A stretch of DNA of 55,240 nt, from positions 1 to 55,240 of the forward strand of contig CAYXBQ010000015.1 in NCBI GenBank assembly GCA_964463375.1, in the 5' to 3' direction. The stretch comes from UMGS1696 sp964463375 (lineage in GTDB: Bacteria; Bacillota; Clostridia; Oscillospirales; CAG-272). The position numbers and the translations under genes are program-made. Within the stretch, counting starts at the first letter, position 1, and each line of letters begins with the position of its first letter. The notes below the pieces were generated by a model. The model was not told the DNA's origin. It saw only the letters and a list, made by a program, of their open reading frames with translations, and searched no databases. This document shows positions 42,088 to 50,637 of the stretch, in pieces.

Positions 42088-42786
42088 ATGAAAAAGATTC
42101 TTGCGATCCTGCTGACGCTGACCTTCCTGTTCGCACTGACGGCATGTGGCGGCGCGGAAGCAGATCCCGCTGCCAAGAGCGAAGGCGTTATGACCTATGC
42201 GGAATACGTTGCCGCTGCTCTGGATTCCGAAGTGACCATCGAAGCCTATGTACAGGCTAAGCAGTCCTGGTGGGAAGACAAGGCAACTGTATATGCACAG
42301 GATCCCGATGGCGCATACTTCCTGTACGACATGGCTTGCTCTGAAGAAGACTATGCCAAGCTGACCACCGGTACCAAGATCAAGGTAACGGGCTTTAAGT
42401 CCGAATGGTCCGGCGAAGTGGAGATCACCGACGCTACCTTTACCATTGGCGAAGGCACCTGGACGGCTGAACCCGTAGACGTGACCGCTCTGCTGGGCAC
42501 CGACGAACTGATCGACCACCAGAACCAGCTGGTATCCTTCAAGGGCATGACCGTTGAATCCATTCAGTACAAGAACGACACCCCCGGTGACGACATCTAT
42601 GTAAACCTGAGCTACAATGGTGTTACCTACAGCTTCTGTGTTGAGTTCTACCTGACCGGCGCAGATACCGAAGTATACACCGCCGTTGGCGAACTGGTTG
42701 CCGGTGACGTGATCGACGTAGAAGGCTTCCTGTACTGGTACGAAGGCGTGAACACCCACATCACCAGCGTTTCCAAGGTTGGCTAA
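42088..42786 (+). CDS. OB-fold-like lipoprotein of unknown function
   Basis: A 232-residue lipoprotein: signal peptide with lipobox LTAC (Cys20), then two similar modules. Module 1 is about 40-115 (EVTIEAYVQAKQSWW, GTKIKVTGFKSEWSGEVEI). Module 2 is about 125-230 (NQLVSFKGMTVESIQYK, VAGDVIDVEGFLYWYEG, ending ITSVSKV). The pattern of strands with G-D/T-x-I-x-V-x-G is that of OB-fold domains found in some secreted proteins. Function unknown. Own promoter, own terminator. Confidence 0.75.
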   Translation: MKKILAILLTLTFLFALTACGGAEADPAAKSEGVMTYAEYVAAALDSEVTIEAYVQAKQSWWEDKATVYAQDPDGAYFLYDMACSEEDYAKLTTGTKIKVTGFKSEWSGEVEITDATFTIGEGTWTAEPVDVTALLGTDELIDHQNQLVSFKGMTVESIQYKNDTPGDDIYVNLSYNGVTYSFCVEFYLTGADTEVYTAVGELVAGDVIDVEGFLYWYEGVNTHITSVSKVG

Positions 42787-42818
42787 TTGGGCTTGACGCG
42801 CGTAAAATAGCAGAATAC

Positions 42819-42850
42819 GAGCCGGAGGTTGCTGCTTCCGGCTTTTTCTT
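42819..42850 (+). terminator. Terminator of the OB-fold-like lipoprotein
   Basis: AGCCGGA and TCCGGCT form a perfect 7-bp stem followed by TTTTCTTTT. Confidence 0.88.
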
Positions 42851-42883
42851 TTGCTTATGTAGACGGCATATTTTCGCTTTCCC

Positions 42884-42912
42884 TTGACATCCACAGGATA
42901 TTCTGTTATAAT
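42884..42912 (+). promoter_or_regulatory. Promoter of the rhamnosidase gene
   Basis: TTGACA (42884-42889) and TATAAT (42907-42912), both perfect, spacing 17. Confidence 0.9.
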
Positions 42913-42952
42913 CTATATAGCATTTGTAATTCCTGTAAGGAGGATATGGAGA

Positions 42953-44626
42953 ATGAAAGTTGATGAAAAATTCGGACTGGCCGGGATCGATGACGAACGG
43001 CAGAGACGGGTGCTGTACCCCAATCGTGTGGTGCTCACCAAGGGCAACGTCACCGGCAGCCAGTATCTGACCGAGCTGAAGCCGGCACAGGTCGCTATTT
43101 ATAACTACGCCGACAAGTGCGTGCTGGACAACCGAGGTGCTACCGAAAACGCCGCCGTGCTGGTGGACTTCGGCAGAGAGCTCCACGGTACCTGCATGGT
43201 GTCCTTCCGTGGCAACAGCGTGCCCTATGTCCAGTACCGCATCCGTCTGGGCGAGAGCGTTTCCGAGGCACTGACACCCATTGGTGAAAAGGGTACCACC
43301 AACGACCACGCCACCCGGGATATGGAATATGTTTCCGGCTGCTGGAGCTCCAATGAGACCAACGAGAGCGGCTTCCGCTTTGCCTATGTGGAGCTGCTGA
43401 CCCCCGATGCCTTTGCCGACCTGCGCTGCATCGCTGCTACTTTGGTGTTCCGGGACATCGAGTACAAGGGTTCCTTCGTGTGCAACGATCCCATGGTCAA
43501 TACCATCTTCGACACGGCAGCCTACACCGCACACCTGAATATGCAGCGGTATCTGTGGGACGGGATCAAGAGAGACCGGCTGGTTTGGGCTGGGGACATG
43601 AACACCGAGGTCGCCACCATCCTGTCCGTCTTTGGACCCAACGAGGTCATCACCAAGTCCCTGGATCTGGTGAAGGAGATCACCCCCACCAGCGATAGCA
43701 TGAACGGCATCCAGCAGTACAACCTGTGGTGGCTGCTGTGCCATCACGCATGGTACATGGCAACCGGTGACATCGACTACCTGAAGCAGCAGAAGGACTA
43801 TATCGCCGAAATGCTGAGCCGGTACCTACACTACGTGGACGAAAACGGCAAGATCATCTCCCCTATGGACGGCGGTCTCTTCGACTGGCCTACCCAGGAT
43901 CACCCCGAACAGCGCTTCGCCGGTACCCAGGGTCTGACCTGTCTGGCGTTCCAGGCCGGTGGACAGATCATGGAGGCTGTGGGCGAATCCGAGCTTGCCA
44001 ACCGGTTCTACGAAATGGCAGAGCGCATGAAGAATTTCGTGCCGGAGACCATTGGTGGTTCCAAGCAGGCAGCCGGTGTGCTGGTAGAAAGCGGCATCTG
44101 CGACGCAAAGAAGACCTTTGACGAAGTGATCTCCGTTGGCGGTGCAGAGGGCCTGTCCACCTTCTTAGGCTATTTCACCCTGTGCGCCATCGGCGATGCC
44201 GGCGAATACGAAGCCGGTATCCAGATCATGAAGGATTACTGGGGCAAGATGATCGAGATGGGTGCCACCACCTTCTGGGAAGATTTCGACATCCACTGGG
44301 CAGACAATGCGGCTCCCATTACGGATGTAGTACCCGAAGGCAAGGACGACATCCACGGCGATTTCGGTGCCTTCTGCTACAAGAACCTGCGGCATAGCCT
44401 GTGCCACGGCTGGGCATCCGGTCCCGCACCGTTCCTGTCCAAGTACATCATGGGTATCCACGTACTGGAACCCGGCTGCAAGAAGATCCTGTTCGATCCC
44501 CATCTGGGCGGTCTGGAATGGATCAAGGGTACCTACCCGACTCCCTACGGCATCATCGAAGTATCCGTCACCAAGGACGGTGCTGAGATCATCGCTCCCG
44601 AAGGCGTGGAAGTGGTACGGAAGTAA
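42953..44626 (+). CDS. Alpha-L-rhamnosidase-like enzyme, GH78 catalytic core
   Basis: Inverting glycosidase that would release L-rhamnose. The (alpha/alpha)6 signature YLWDGIKRDRLVWAGDMNTE lies near residues 198-217, with the acidic residues of the active-site region. WDxPTQ-type FDWPTQDHPEQRF and ATTFWEDFDIHWADN carry further conserved acids, and the C-terminal beta domain ends PYGIIEVSV. At 557 residues it is shorter than the usual 850-1000 because most N-terminal beta domains are absent or reduced. No signal peptide, so cytoplasmic. ATG 42953 is nine bases after AAGGAGG; an ATG at 42946 runs into a stop. Confidence 0.88.
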   Translation: MKVDEKFGLAGIDDERQRRVLYPNRVVLTKGNVTGSQYLTELKPAQVAIYNYADKCVLDNRGATENAAVLVDFGRELHGTCMVSFRGNSVPYVQYRIRLGESVSEALTPIGEKGTTNDHATRDMEYVSGCWSSNETNESGFRFAYVELLTPDAFADLRCIAATLVFRDIEYKGSFVCNDPMVNTIFDTAAYTAHLNMQRYLWDGIKRDRLVWAGDMNTEVATILSVFGPNEVITKSLDLVKEITPTSDSMNGIQQYNLWWLLCHHAWYMATGDIDYLKQQKDYIAEMLSRYLHYVDENGKIISPMDGGLFDWPTQDHPEQRFAGTQGLTCLAFQAGGQIMEAVGESELANRFYEMAERMKNFVPETIGGSKQAAGVLVESGICDAKKTFDEVISVGGAEGLSTFLGYFTLCAIGDAGEYEAGIQIMKDYWGKMIEMGATTFWEDFDIHWADNAAPITDVVPEGKDDIHGDFGAFCYKNLRHSLCHGWASGPAPFLSKYIMGIHVLEPGCKKILFDPHLGGLEWIKGTYPTPYGIIEVSVTKDGAEIIAPEGVEVVRK

Positions 44627-44639
44627 TATAGAGATCACA

Positions 44640-44679
44640 AGGTCAGAAGCAGTGACAAGGCTGCTCTCTGGCCTTTTTC
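44640..44679 (+). terminator. Terminator of the rhamnosidase gene
   Basis: AGGTCAGAAGCAG pairs with CTGCTCTCTGGCCT with one bulge; TTTTTCT follows. Confidence 0.82.
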
Positions 44680-44689
44680 TGTGCACAAA

Positions 44690-44731
44690 AAAAGTGAGCC
44701 AGTCTGCTTTCGAAAAACAGATCGGCTCACT
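44690..44731 (-). terminator. Terminator of the esterase gene
   Basis: AGTGAGCC (44693-44700) pairs with GGCTCACT (44724-44731), continued by imperfect AGTCTG/CAGATC. On the minus strand seven T follow. Confidence 0.85.
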
Positions 44732-44740
44732 TTCCCATTT

Positions 44741-45847
44741 TTAATAGATCGGATCCGGCGGCGTGAAGGGCAGCTTCATAAATTTGTCGCAAAGGGGCGT
44801 GCCGTGGCGTTCGTGCTCGATCACCTGGATCAGCATATCAAAATCCTCCGGCAGCTGGGCGTGGGTGCCGCTGCGCCAATACCATAGCACGTTCTCCGGC
44901 TTGCCGTACAGCTTCCATACCTCCCGGGCTGCGATGCTCGTCTGGTACGTGTTCACAGGCCCTGCCCAAATGTCGCTTTCCGCCTGGCAGTCGAAGAAGA
45001 TCCGGGGGGCGATCAGGGCTTTCAGGCTGTGGGCATCAAAGGGCAGTGCCGCTTCGTCGTCCTCATATGCTTTCATGCCGGGGCCAAACCAATCCGGGAA
45101 CGCATTGATGATGTCCTTCAGCGTCTCGCTCCGTTGTTCGACACCATCCTCTGTCAAGGCCTTCATGTGGATCCGGTAGCAGCTGGACGCACCGGCGCAG
45201 GTAGCCTCCGGATTGACGATGGTGGCACGTTCGTCCAATACCCCCGCCAGCATAGCCGTTTTGCCCCCACGGGACAGCCCGGTGAATGCCACACAGGACA
45301 GATCCACCAGCCCCAGCTCTATAAGCGCATCCAGCACCCGGCTGTAGCCCCAGGCCCAGGCAGCGATGGCACCAAATTGCAGGTCGTTGTAGGTGTCGTA
45401 CAGATTGCCCACTCTCGTAGGATTCCGCATGTCCGGCACGATCTCGCAGCGATTGAAGGTGACCAGCATGATGCCCTTGTCGGTGAATTGGCGCACGATG
45501 CTTTGATCCTGCATACAGCCGTAGCACAGGTCCCCATCGATGACACAGGGCCACGGGCCTTCTCCCGCCGGTCTGTGGCAATACATGGTGAAGGAAACGG
45601 GCCTTTCCCGTGTGCCCGCCGTGATGCGCCAGATGTTGATGGTCCCGGCCCGCCCCGGCACGGTCAAGGGTTCGATATGAAAATGCTCTGGTGCAGGCGG
45701 GATCTGCCCATATTGGAGCTCCACGGCGTATTTGTAGATCTCCCGCCGTCTTTCCTCCCAATCGGCGATGGACTGCACCCTGCGCCCATCCTCAAAGGCA
45801 AACAGATCCGGCAGCTTGCCCAATACTTCATAGGATGTGATTTGCAT
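44741..45847 (-). CDS. CE15-like alpha/beta-hydrolase (glucuronoyl esterase family)
   Basis: Predicted esterase of 368 residues. The nucleophile elbow FTGLSRGGKTA gives Ser192 with the Arg193 and Lys196 typical of glucuronoyl esterases (G-x-S-R-x-G-K). Acid candidate Glu lies in NPEATCAG near 214, and catalytic His in SGTHAQLPEDF near 336. The GLSRGGK elbow separates it from acetyl-xylan esterases. Unlike classical CE15 enzymes it has no signal peptide, so it would act on an imported sugar ester. ATG 45847 has GGGAGG seven bases upstream. It follows the flavin reductase gene by 65 bases on the same strand and may be the last gene of that operon. Confidence 0.82.
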   Translation of the reverse strand: MQITSYEVLGKLPDLFAFEDGRRVQSIADWEERRREIYKYAVELQYGQIPPAPEHFHIEPLTVPGRAGTINIWRITAGTRERPVSFTMYCHRPAGEGPWPCVIDGDLCYGCMQDQSIVRQFTDKGIMLVTFNRCEIVPDMRNPTRVGNLYDTYNDLQFGAIAAWAWGYSRVLDALIELGLVDLSCVAFTGLSRGGKTAMLAGVLDERATIVNPEATCAGASSCYRIHMKALTEDGVEQRSETLKDIINAFPDWFGPGMKAYEDDEAALPFDAHSLKALIAPRIFFDCQAESDIWAGPVNTYQTSIAAREVWKLYGKPENVLWYWRSGTHAQLPEDFDMLIQVIEHERHGTPLCDKFMKLPFTPPDPIY

Positions 45848-45912
45848 ACGGTAACCTCCCCTGTTCGATCAAAAAATGATACAATAATTTGATAGACGTA
45901 TATTCAAACGGA

Positions 45913-46479
45913 TTATTTCTGTTCCCGCAAAGCCAGTCCGTCACGGAACGCATTGCCCACCTTTTCGCCCAGCACATGGTACGTGTGGTGTACGCCGTCG
46001 AACACGATGGGGCGCAGCTTGGCGGGGTCGATCTTGCCATCCGTCAGCACGCTTTCGTCGGCGCAAACATTCACGATCTTGCCCACCAGACGACAGGTGT
46101 CGGGATCATAGCTGCAAAGCTGGCATTCCACCGTCATGGGCAGCTCCTCGATCACCGGCGCATCCACAAATTCGCTCTTTGCCACATGGAAGCCCGCCTT
46201 TTCCAGTTTGTCCGGCACGTCATTGCCCGATACGATCCCCACATAGTCGCAGGCCACAAGGGTATCGGCGGTGCCCATGCTGACCGTGAAGGCCTTGCGG
46301 TGCAGGATATTCTTCGTGGTCTTGTGGTCGGCACTGATACACATGGTGATCTCGTCCGCTTCACTGAGCCCACCCCAGGCAGCGTTCATGGCATCTGCCC
46401 GGCCATTTTCGTCGTAGCTCCCGATGATGAACACCGGCTGGGGGTATAAGATCGGTTTGGCACCAAAATTCTTTCGCAT
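45913..46479 (-). CDS. Flavin reductase-like FMN-binding protein
   Basis: A 188-residue split-barrel flavoprotein. Marks: FIIGSYDENGRADAMNAAWGG at the N-terminus (FMN phosphate region), TMCISADHKTTKNI, FTVSMGTADTLVACDYVG. Members reduce flavins or are FMN-containing oxidoreductases; the partner is unknown. ATG 46479 was chosen because AAGGAG is eight bases upstream. It begins 22 bases after the nucleoside hydrolase stop and is probably co-transcribed. Confidence 0.88.
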   Translation of the reverse strand: MRKNFGAKPILYPQPVFIIGSYDENGRADAMNAAWGGLSEADEITMCISADHKTTKNILHRKAFTVSMGTADTLVACDYVGIVSGNDVPDKLEKAGFHVAKSEFVDAPVIEELPMTVECQLCSYDPDTCRLVGKIVNVCADESVLTDGKIDPAKLRPIVFDGVHHTYHVLGEKVGNAFRDGLALREQK

Positions 46480-46501
46480 CGTTTTATCTCCTTTGTATAT
46501 C

Positions 46502-47380
46502 TTATTGTGCAATGATCCCGTTTAAGATCGTTTCCAGCTCCCGTTCATCTGCATACCGCACGTATCTGGCACCCGTACCCGGCTCTACAATTGCCGTAGC
46601 ATCGTCCCGGAAGCGGATGCTGCATTCGTCTGACAGGATCCAACCGGGCAGATCGGGCTCCACGGCGTAGTACACCGTCACCAGATCCCAGGAGCTGCGC
46701 AGGAATTTGCCACCTAAGTAGTGCCGGTAGGCCTGCTTCACCGGGTGGGTGTCGGGACACTGCTCCAGCGTAGCACCGGTGATCACGTGCTCGCCAGCCT
46801 CAAAGCCACAGTACACGATGGGCACGGCGCACCGTTCGGTCATGCACTGGGCAGCTGCCACGTCGCAGTCGATATTGTATTCCCCATGGGCAAAATTCTG
46901 GAAGTTGCCGCCCATGACGATGACCTCCCGCACAGACTGCCGCACCAGCTCTTCGCCGGTCAGGGGAGAGATGTGGTCGGCGGGGGAGAGCAGCAGGTCC
47001 CGCATATTGTTCAGAGGACCGATGAAGACCATGGTCACATCCCGGTTTTCCGCCAGCAGTCGCCGCAGCAGGGGCAGAGCCGGTTCATAGGCCGGTGCCG
47101 GGTGCGTTTCCAGATAAAGCCTGGAGACGGGTTCGGTGTAGGCGGTGAGTCCGGTGAGAAAATCCTCCCGTGTGGTCTGCCCAATGGGGGTGTTGACACC
47201 GAAGTGGTCGTGGATGGCGGCAATGACGTTGACACTGTACAGATCCGAGGTACAGTGGGTCACGCCCAACAGCTGGATCCTTCCGTCCCGGTGGTAGGCA
47301 TCCAAAATGGCCAGCGCACCGCAGTCATCGCAGTCGGGACCTAAGTCGGTATCCAAAATAAACTTACGCAAAGTATCCAT
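46502..47380 (-). CDS. Inosine/uridine-preferring nucleoside hydrolase family protein
   Basis: Calcium-dependent N-glycosidase that splits nucleosides into base and ribose. The calcium-binding signature FILDTDLGPDCDDCGAL lies at residues 7-23 (Asp10, Asp12, Asp16, Asp18/19), VFIGPLNNM near 117 and VIVMGGNFQ near 153; the later ENIDCDVAAA block corresponds to NIDCDVAAAQ here. 292 residues, normal size is about 310. AGGAG six bases before ATG 47380; perfect promoter upstream. First gene of a minus-strand run with flavin reductase and esterase. Confidence 0.9.
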   Translation of the reverse strand: MDTLRKFILDTDLGPDCDDCGALAILDAYHRDGRIQLLGVTHCTSDLYSVNVIAAIHDHFGVNTPIGQTTREDFLTGLTAYTEPVSRLYLETHPAPAYEPALPLLRRLLAENRDVTMVFIGPLNNMRDLLLSPADHISPLTGEELVRQSVREVIVMGGNFQNFAHGEYNIDCDVAAAQCMTERCAVPIVYCGFEAGEHVITGATLEQCPDTHPVKQAYRHYLGGKFLRSSWDLVTVYYAVEPDLPGWILSDECSIRFRDDATAIVEPGTGARYVRYADERELETILNGIIAQ

Positions 47381-47411
47381 AGAATTCTCCTGATGCAGAT
47401 GTTGTTTTCAC

Positions 47412-47440
47412 CATTATACACGATTTTTGCCATGGTGTCA
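47412..47440 (-). promoter_or_regulatory. Promoter of the nucleoside hydrolase operon
   Basis: TTGACA (47435-47440) and TATAAT (47412-47417), minus strand, spacing 17. Confidence 0.9.
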
Positions 47441-47455
47441 AGAGGCAGCGCAAAA

Positions 47456-47503
47456 CCAAAAGGCAGGGGAACCCACACCAGCGTGTAGTATCCCTCTGCC
47501 TTG
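47456..47503 (-). terminator. Terminator of the serine hydrolase gene
   Basis: AAGGCAGAGGGA and TCCCCTGCCTT pair on the minus strand with an inner ACACGC/GTGTGG region; TTTGGTTTTG follows. Confidence 0.82.
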
Positions 47504-47511
47504 CAATTGGA

Positions 47512-48927
47512 TTACAGCTTTTCTCCTACCAGATCCACCGCATCCCCATCCATGTAGCCGCCGGCATCCAGATGCAGGTGCAGCGTGTCGCCCTCTGCCG
47601 TGAAGGTGTAGGTGGCACGCTGGGGGCAGTTCAGGAACCGCACACCGAATACCAGCTTGCCATCCTCTGCCCGGTACGAGGCCGCCACATGGCACCGTTC
47701 CGTATCCGGCGTGGACATCAGATCGACCAGCTTCGGCTTCAGCTTCTTTGTCCAAACCAGGCTTTCCGCATAGTGTCCGTTGCCCGCTACCATCGTGTAC
47801 TGATCCACCCCGTTGGAGAAGGTCCAGTGCATTTCTTCCGCAGCCGTGTCGTAGGTGAAATACACACCGGTCCAGCCCATGGGATTGGGGGACAGGCGGT
47901 AGTAGGTGTTCTCGAACCCGGCAAAGGCCTGCGTGGAACCAATGGGTCCGTAAACCGGCAGGGTCAGCGGCACATCGACCTCGTCATGGTCGTACAGATG
48001 CTCTACCAACTCCATCAGCGCATCCATTTCCCGCTGCATGTCCCCCAGCATAGTCTGTACGGCGATCACCATATCGTGCTCCGGCAGCACCACGCACAGC
48101 TGCCCAAAGGCACCATCCCCACGGAACCCTTCTCTGGCATTGACCCAGAATTGGTAGCCGTATCCGGCGCACCAGTCCGGCGTGCCGTTGCAGGAGTTGT
48201 CGGAGACCGGGGAGGTAGCCGCCTTCACCCATTCCTCGGACAGCAACCGCTTGCCGTTCCAAACGCCGCCGTGGAGGTACAAAGTCCCCAGCTTGGCAAT
48301 GTCGTCCGAGGACACATGGATACCGCAGCCCCCTTCGTTGTTCCCATCGGGCACCCGGTTCCAGCGTATATCGGTGATGCCCAGAGGAAGAAACAGCTTC
48401 CAGGTCAAAAAGTCCAGAAGGTGCATACCGGAAATGCGCTCCACGATGCAGGCAAGCAGGCAGGTGGCACCGGTGTTGTAGGCAAAATGGGTACCCGGCA
48501 CATAGGGCACGTCCTGTGCCAGAAAAGCCTTCGCCGCATCATCGGCGTGGATCATGTGGTACATAACGCAGCCGGGATGGCCGGTGTTCATGGACAATAC
48601 GTGCCGCAGCCGCATTTGTGCCAGATTATCGGACACCACCGGCGGCAGCTTGTCGGGGAACAGATCCACAATGCGGTCGTCCAAAGACAGCTTGCCTTCG
48701 TCCACCAAGAAGCCGATGGCCGTGGAGCAGAAGGATTTGGACAGGGAATAGACCTCTCTTTTGTGGGAGCAGCTATAGGGAGCCGGTGCCAGCTTGACGA
48801 CAACGCTGTCGTGGTGCCGGATCTGGAGGGTATGGATCTCGTTCTGTCCGGACTCGAAGTTGTCAAGGAAGGCTTGCAGTGCCCTTTTGGACACGCGATG
48901 GTCGATACATAAATCGGAAGTTTGCAT
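47512..48927 (-). CDS. Serine hydrolase of the beta-lactamase/AmpC-EstB superfamily
   Basis: A 471-residue penicillin-binding-protein-fold hydrolase. The nucleophile motif S-x-x-K is in YSLSKSFCS (about residue 65), the YxN-like second motif is FAYNTGA near 148, and the third block may be GDGAFGQ (in place of KTG/HxG). The N-terminal 300 residues are the catalytic fold; the remaining 130 form a separate beta-rich domain. No signal peptide, so a cytoplasmic esterase or peptidase rather than a true beta-lactamase. ATG 48927 has AAAGGAG; the frame continues upstream through the promoter. Own promoter and terminator. Confidence 0.83.
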   Translation of the reverse strand: MQTSDLCIDHRVSKRALQAFLDNFESGQNEIHTLQIRHHDSVVVKLAPAPYSCSHKREVYSLSKSFCSTAIGFLVDEGKLSLDDRIVDLFPDKLPPVVSDNLAQMRLRHVLSMNTGHPGCVMYHMIHADDAAKAFLAQDVPYVPGTHFAYNTGATCLLACIVERISGMHLLDFLTWKLFLPLGITDIRWNRVPDGNNEGGCGIHVSSDDIAKLGTLYLHGGVWNGKRLLSEEWVKAATSPVSDNSCNGTPDWCAGYGYQFWVNAREGFRGDGAFGQLCVVLPEHDMVIAVQTMLGDMQREMDALMELVEHLYDHDEVDVPLTLPVYGPIGSTQAFAGFENTYYRLSPNPMGWTGVYFTYDTAAEEMHWTFSNGVDQYTMVAGNGHYAESLVWTKKLKPKLVDLMSTPDTERCHVAASYRAEDGKLVFGVRFLNCPQRATYTFTAEGDTLHLHLDAGGYMDGDAVDLVGEKL

Positions 48928-49003
48928 ATGAGAATCTCCTTTGTGGGATAGGAATGTACAATACGGTAGGGATCTGCCGTGACTATGCAGATCGTATGGC
49001 TTC

Positions 49004-49033
49004 ATTATAGCACATTTGGGACAAGTCTGTCAA
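49004..49033 (-). promoter_or_regulatory. Promoter of the serine hydrolase gene
   Basis: TTGACA (49028-49033) and TATAAT (49004-49009), minus strand, spacing 18. Confidence 0.8.
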
Positions 49034-49053
49034 CGGGGAGATACAGCTCTCGA

Positions 49054-49099
49054 CAAAAAAGCAGAAGCATCGCAGCCCCATGGGATGGATACTTCTGCT
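49054..49099 (-). terminator. Terminator of the 49106 binding-protein gene
   Basis: AGCAGAAGCATC (49060-49071) pairs with GATACTTCTGCT (49088-49099) with one G-T-type mismatch; six to seven T follow on the minus strand. Confidence 0.88.
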
Positions 49100-49105
49100 T
49101 TATAT

Positions 49106-50569
49106 TTATTCAGCTAAAAAGCCTTCCACGATCTTGTCGATGCTGGCCTGTACGGTCCCCTCGTTGGCAGCGATCTGGGAGGACACATTGCGGTTGTTGG
49201 CCTGGAACAGCTTGTAGATAAAGCCATCCCGGATCTGGTCGCACCAAACGGTGTCGCTCAGGTCAAACACACGGTCGGCAAACACGATGTCCAGCATCTC
49301 GGCAGATTCGGTGTCTCTGGTATTTTTGGTCTTCAAATAGGCTTCGTAGTACACCGGGATCACGTTTTCCCGGGAGTAGCTGGACAAAGCCTCCAGTACG
49401 GCACCGGCCATGTCTGCTTCGGCATCCGACAGGTTGGAGGGCACAAAGGGCAGCTCACAGCCTTCGATCCGGGAGAGATATTTTTCCTGGCTCTCGTCAT
49501 ACTTGGGGAAGGGCAGGATCCCAAAGTCCGCTTCCATATCCCGGAAGGCCTCTACGTGGTAGAAGGTGGCATCCATGGTCAGGGCCTGTCCCTGGGAGAA
49601 CAGATCGATGGAGGATTTGGGAATATTGTCGGTGCTGGTCTCGTGGTACCAGATTCCCGTATCCCACGCCAGCTCGTAGATCTCCAGCAGTACGTTCAGG
49701 AACTGCTCATCGGTTGCCATGGTGAACTGGGGAATATCTGCATCATCCTTTGCCATCCCCTGCAGTCCGGCACCGATCCAGAAGCACGGCGGGATCTGCT
49801 TGACCGAGGAGACCAGCCCATATCGGTCGTTTACATCCATGGTGCCGTCGCCGTTGGTGTCTGCCGTTGCCGTTTCGCCGTACTGCCGGAAGGTATCCAT
49901 GGTCCATTTTCCTTCTTTTACCAGATCATAGGGGCTTTCCAGCTGTAGATCCGCCGTCAGCTCCTTGTTGAACAGCAGTACGTGGGTGTAGTCGTAGGCG
50001 GTCAGGTTGTAGTCCCCCACCACCGTGAACATATTGTTGCCAATGGTCAGGCTCCGGTTGATGGCGGCATTCCAGTAGGGCTTTTCCAGATCCAGATACG
50101 CCAGCGAATCCACCCGTCGGGCCAGCCCCTCAGCCGCATACTGCACCGTATGTACGTTCCGTCCGGTGACGATCTTGTAGGTGGAATCCCCGGCAAGGAT
50201 CATGCTTTTGGCCTTCGAGATGTCGGCTGGATCCATGGTCTCGGTGAACACAACGCCCAACCGTTCCTCCACAAAGCGGGAGCGGTCGTAGAGAGCATCG
50301 TTGAGCTGCTCGCCGGTGGATTCTTCCACATTGATGGGAGAATGGTAGAAATCCTTTTCTCTTGTGTAGAACGCAAATTCGGCGCCGTTGTAGTTTAGAT
50401 CGTCGGGCAGGTCGTCGGTGACAGCGGTTTCCGTGGCCTCCGTAGTGGTGGGATCCACGGCAGTTGTGTCGGTCGCAGTCGTTTCGTTCTGGTCACCGTT
50501 CCCACCACCGCAGGCAGCGAGTGGGAGCACCGTGAGCAGTGCCAGCAGGAGACAAATTCGTTTATGCAT
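49106..50569 (-). CDS. Extracellular solute-binding lipoprotein (orphan), close paralog of the 10729 protein
   Basis: Carbohydrate receptor of 487 residues. Signal peptide MHKRICLLLALLTVLPLAAC with lipidated Cys20, a Thr-rich linker, then the same blocks as its paralog: INVEESTGEQLNDALYDRSR, FTETMDPADIS, the calcium loop DTNGDGTMDVND, FRDMEADFGILPFPKYDES and FDLSDTVWCDQIRDGFIYK. Near-identity of long segments with the 10729-12189 protein shows a duplication within this genome. ATG 50569 has GGAGG 11 bases upstream. The upstream region holds a poly-C element also found before the paralog. No permease adjacent. Confidence 0.9.
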   Translation of the reverse strand: MHKRICLLLALLTVLPLAACGGGNGDQNETTATDTTAVDPTTTEATETAVTDDLPDDLNYNGAEFAFYTREKDFYHSPINVEESTGEQLNDALYDRSRFVEERLGVVFTETMDPADISKAKSMILAGDSTYKIVTGRNVHTVQYAAEGLARRVDSLAYLDLEKPYWNAAINRSLTIGNNMFTVVGDYNLTAYDYTHVLLFNKELTADLQLESPYDLVKEGKWTMDTFRQYGETATADTNGDGTMDVNDRYGLVSSVKQIPPCFWIGAGLQGMAKDDADIPQFTMATDEQFLNVLLEIYELAWDTGIWYHETSTDNIPKSSIDLFSQGQALTMDATFYHVEAFRDMEADFGILPFPKYDESQEKYLSRIEGCELPFVPSNLSDAEADMAGAVLEALSSYSRENVIPVYYEAYLKTKNTRDTESAEMLDIVFADRVFDLSDTVWCDQIRDGFIYKLFQANNRNVSSQIAANEGTVQASIDKIVEGFLAE

Positions 50570-50637
50570 GAGAAATACCTCCGGGGTCGTATTTTTGGGA
50601 TTTGTGAGAAAGCGCATGGCATAGCAAACATATACTT

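Noticed and set aside
45848..45912. Separate promoter for the CE15-like esterase
   Set aside because: TTGAAT and TATCAT occur in the A+T-rich gap but are 20 bases apart, so co-transcription with the upstream genes is at least as likely.
47512..48927. Beta-lactamase resistance gene
   Set aside because: The SxxK motif is present, but there is no signal peptide, the third motif is atypical and a large extra C-terminal domain is present, so a cytoplasmic esterase or peptidase is more likely.
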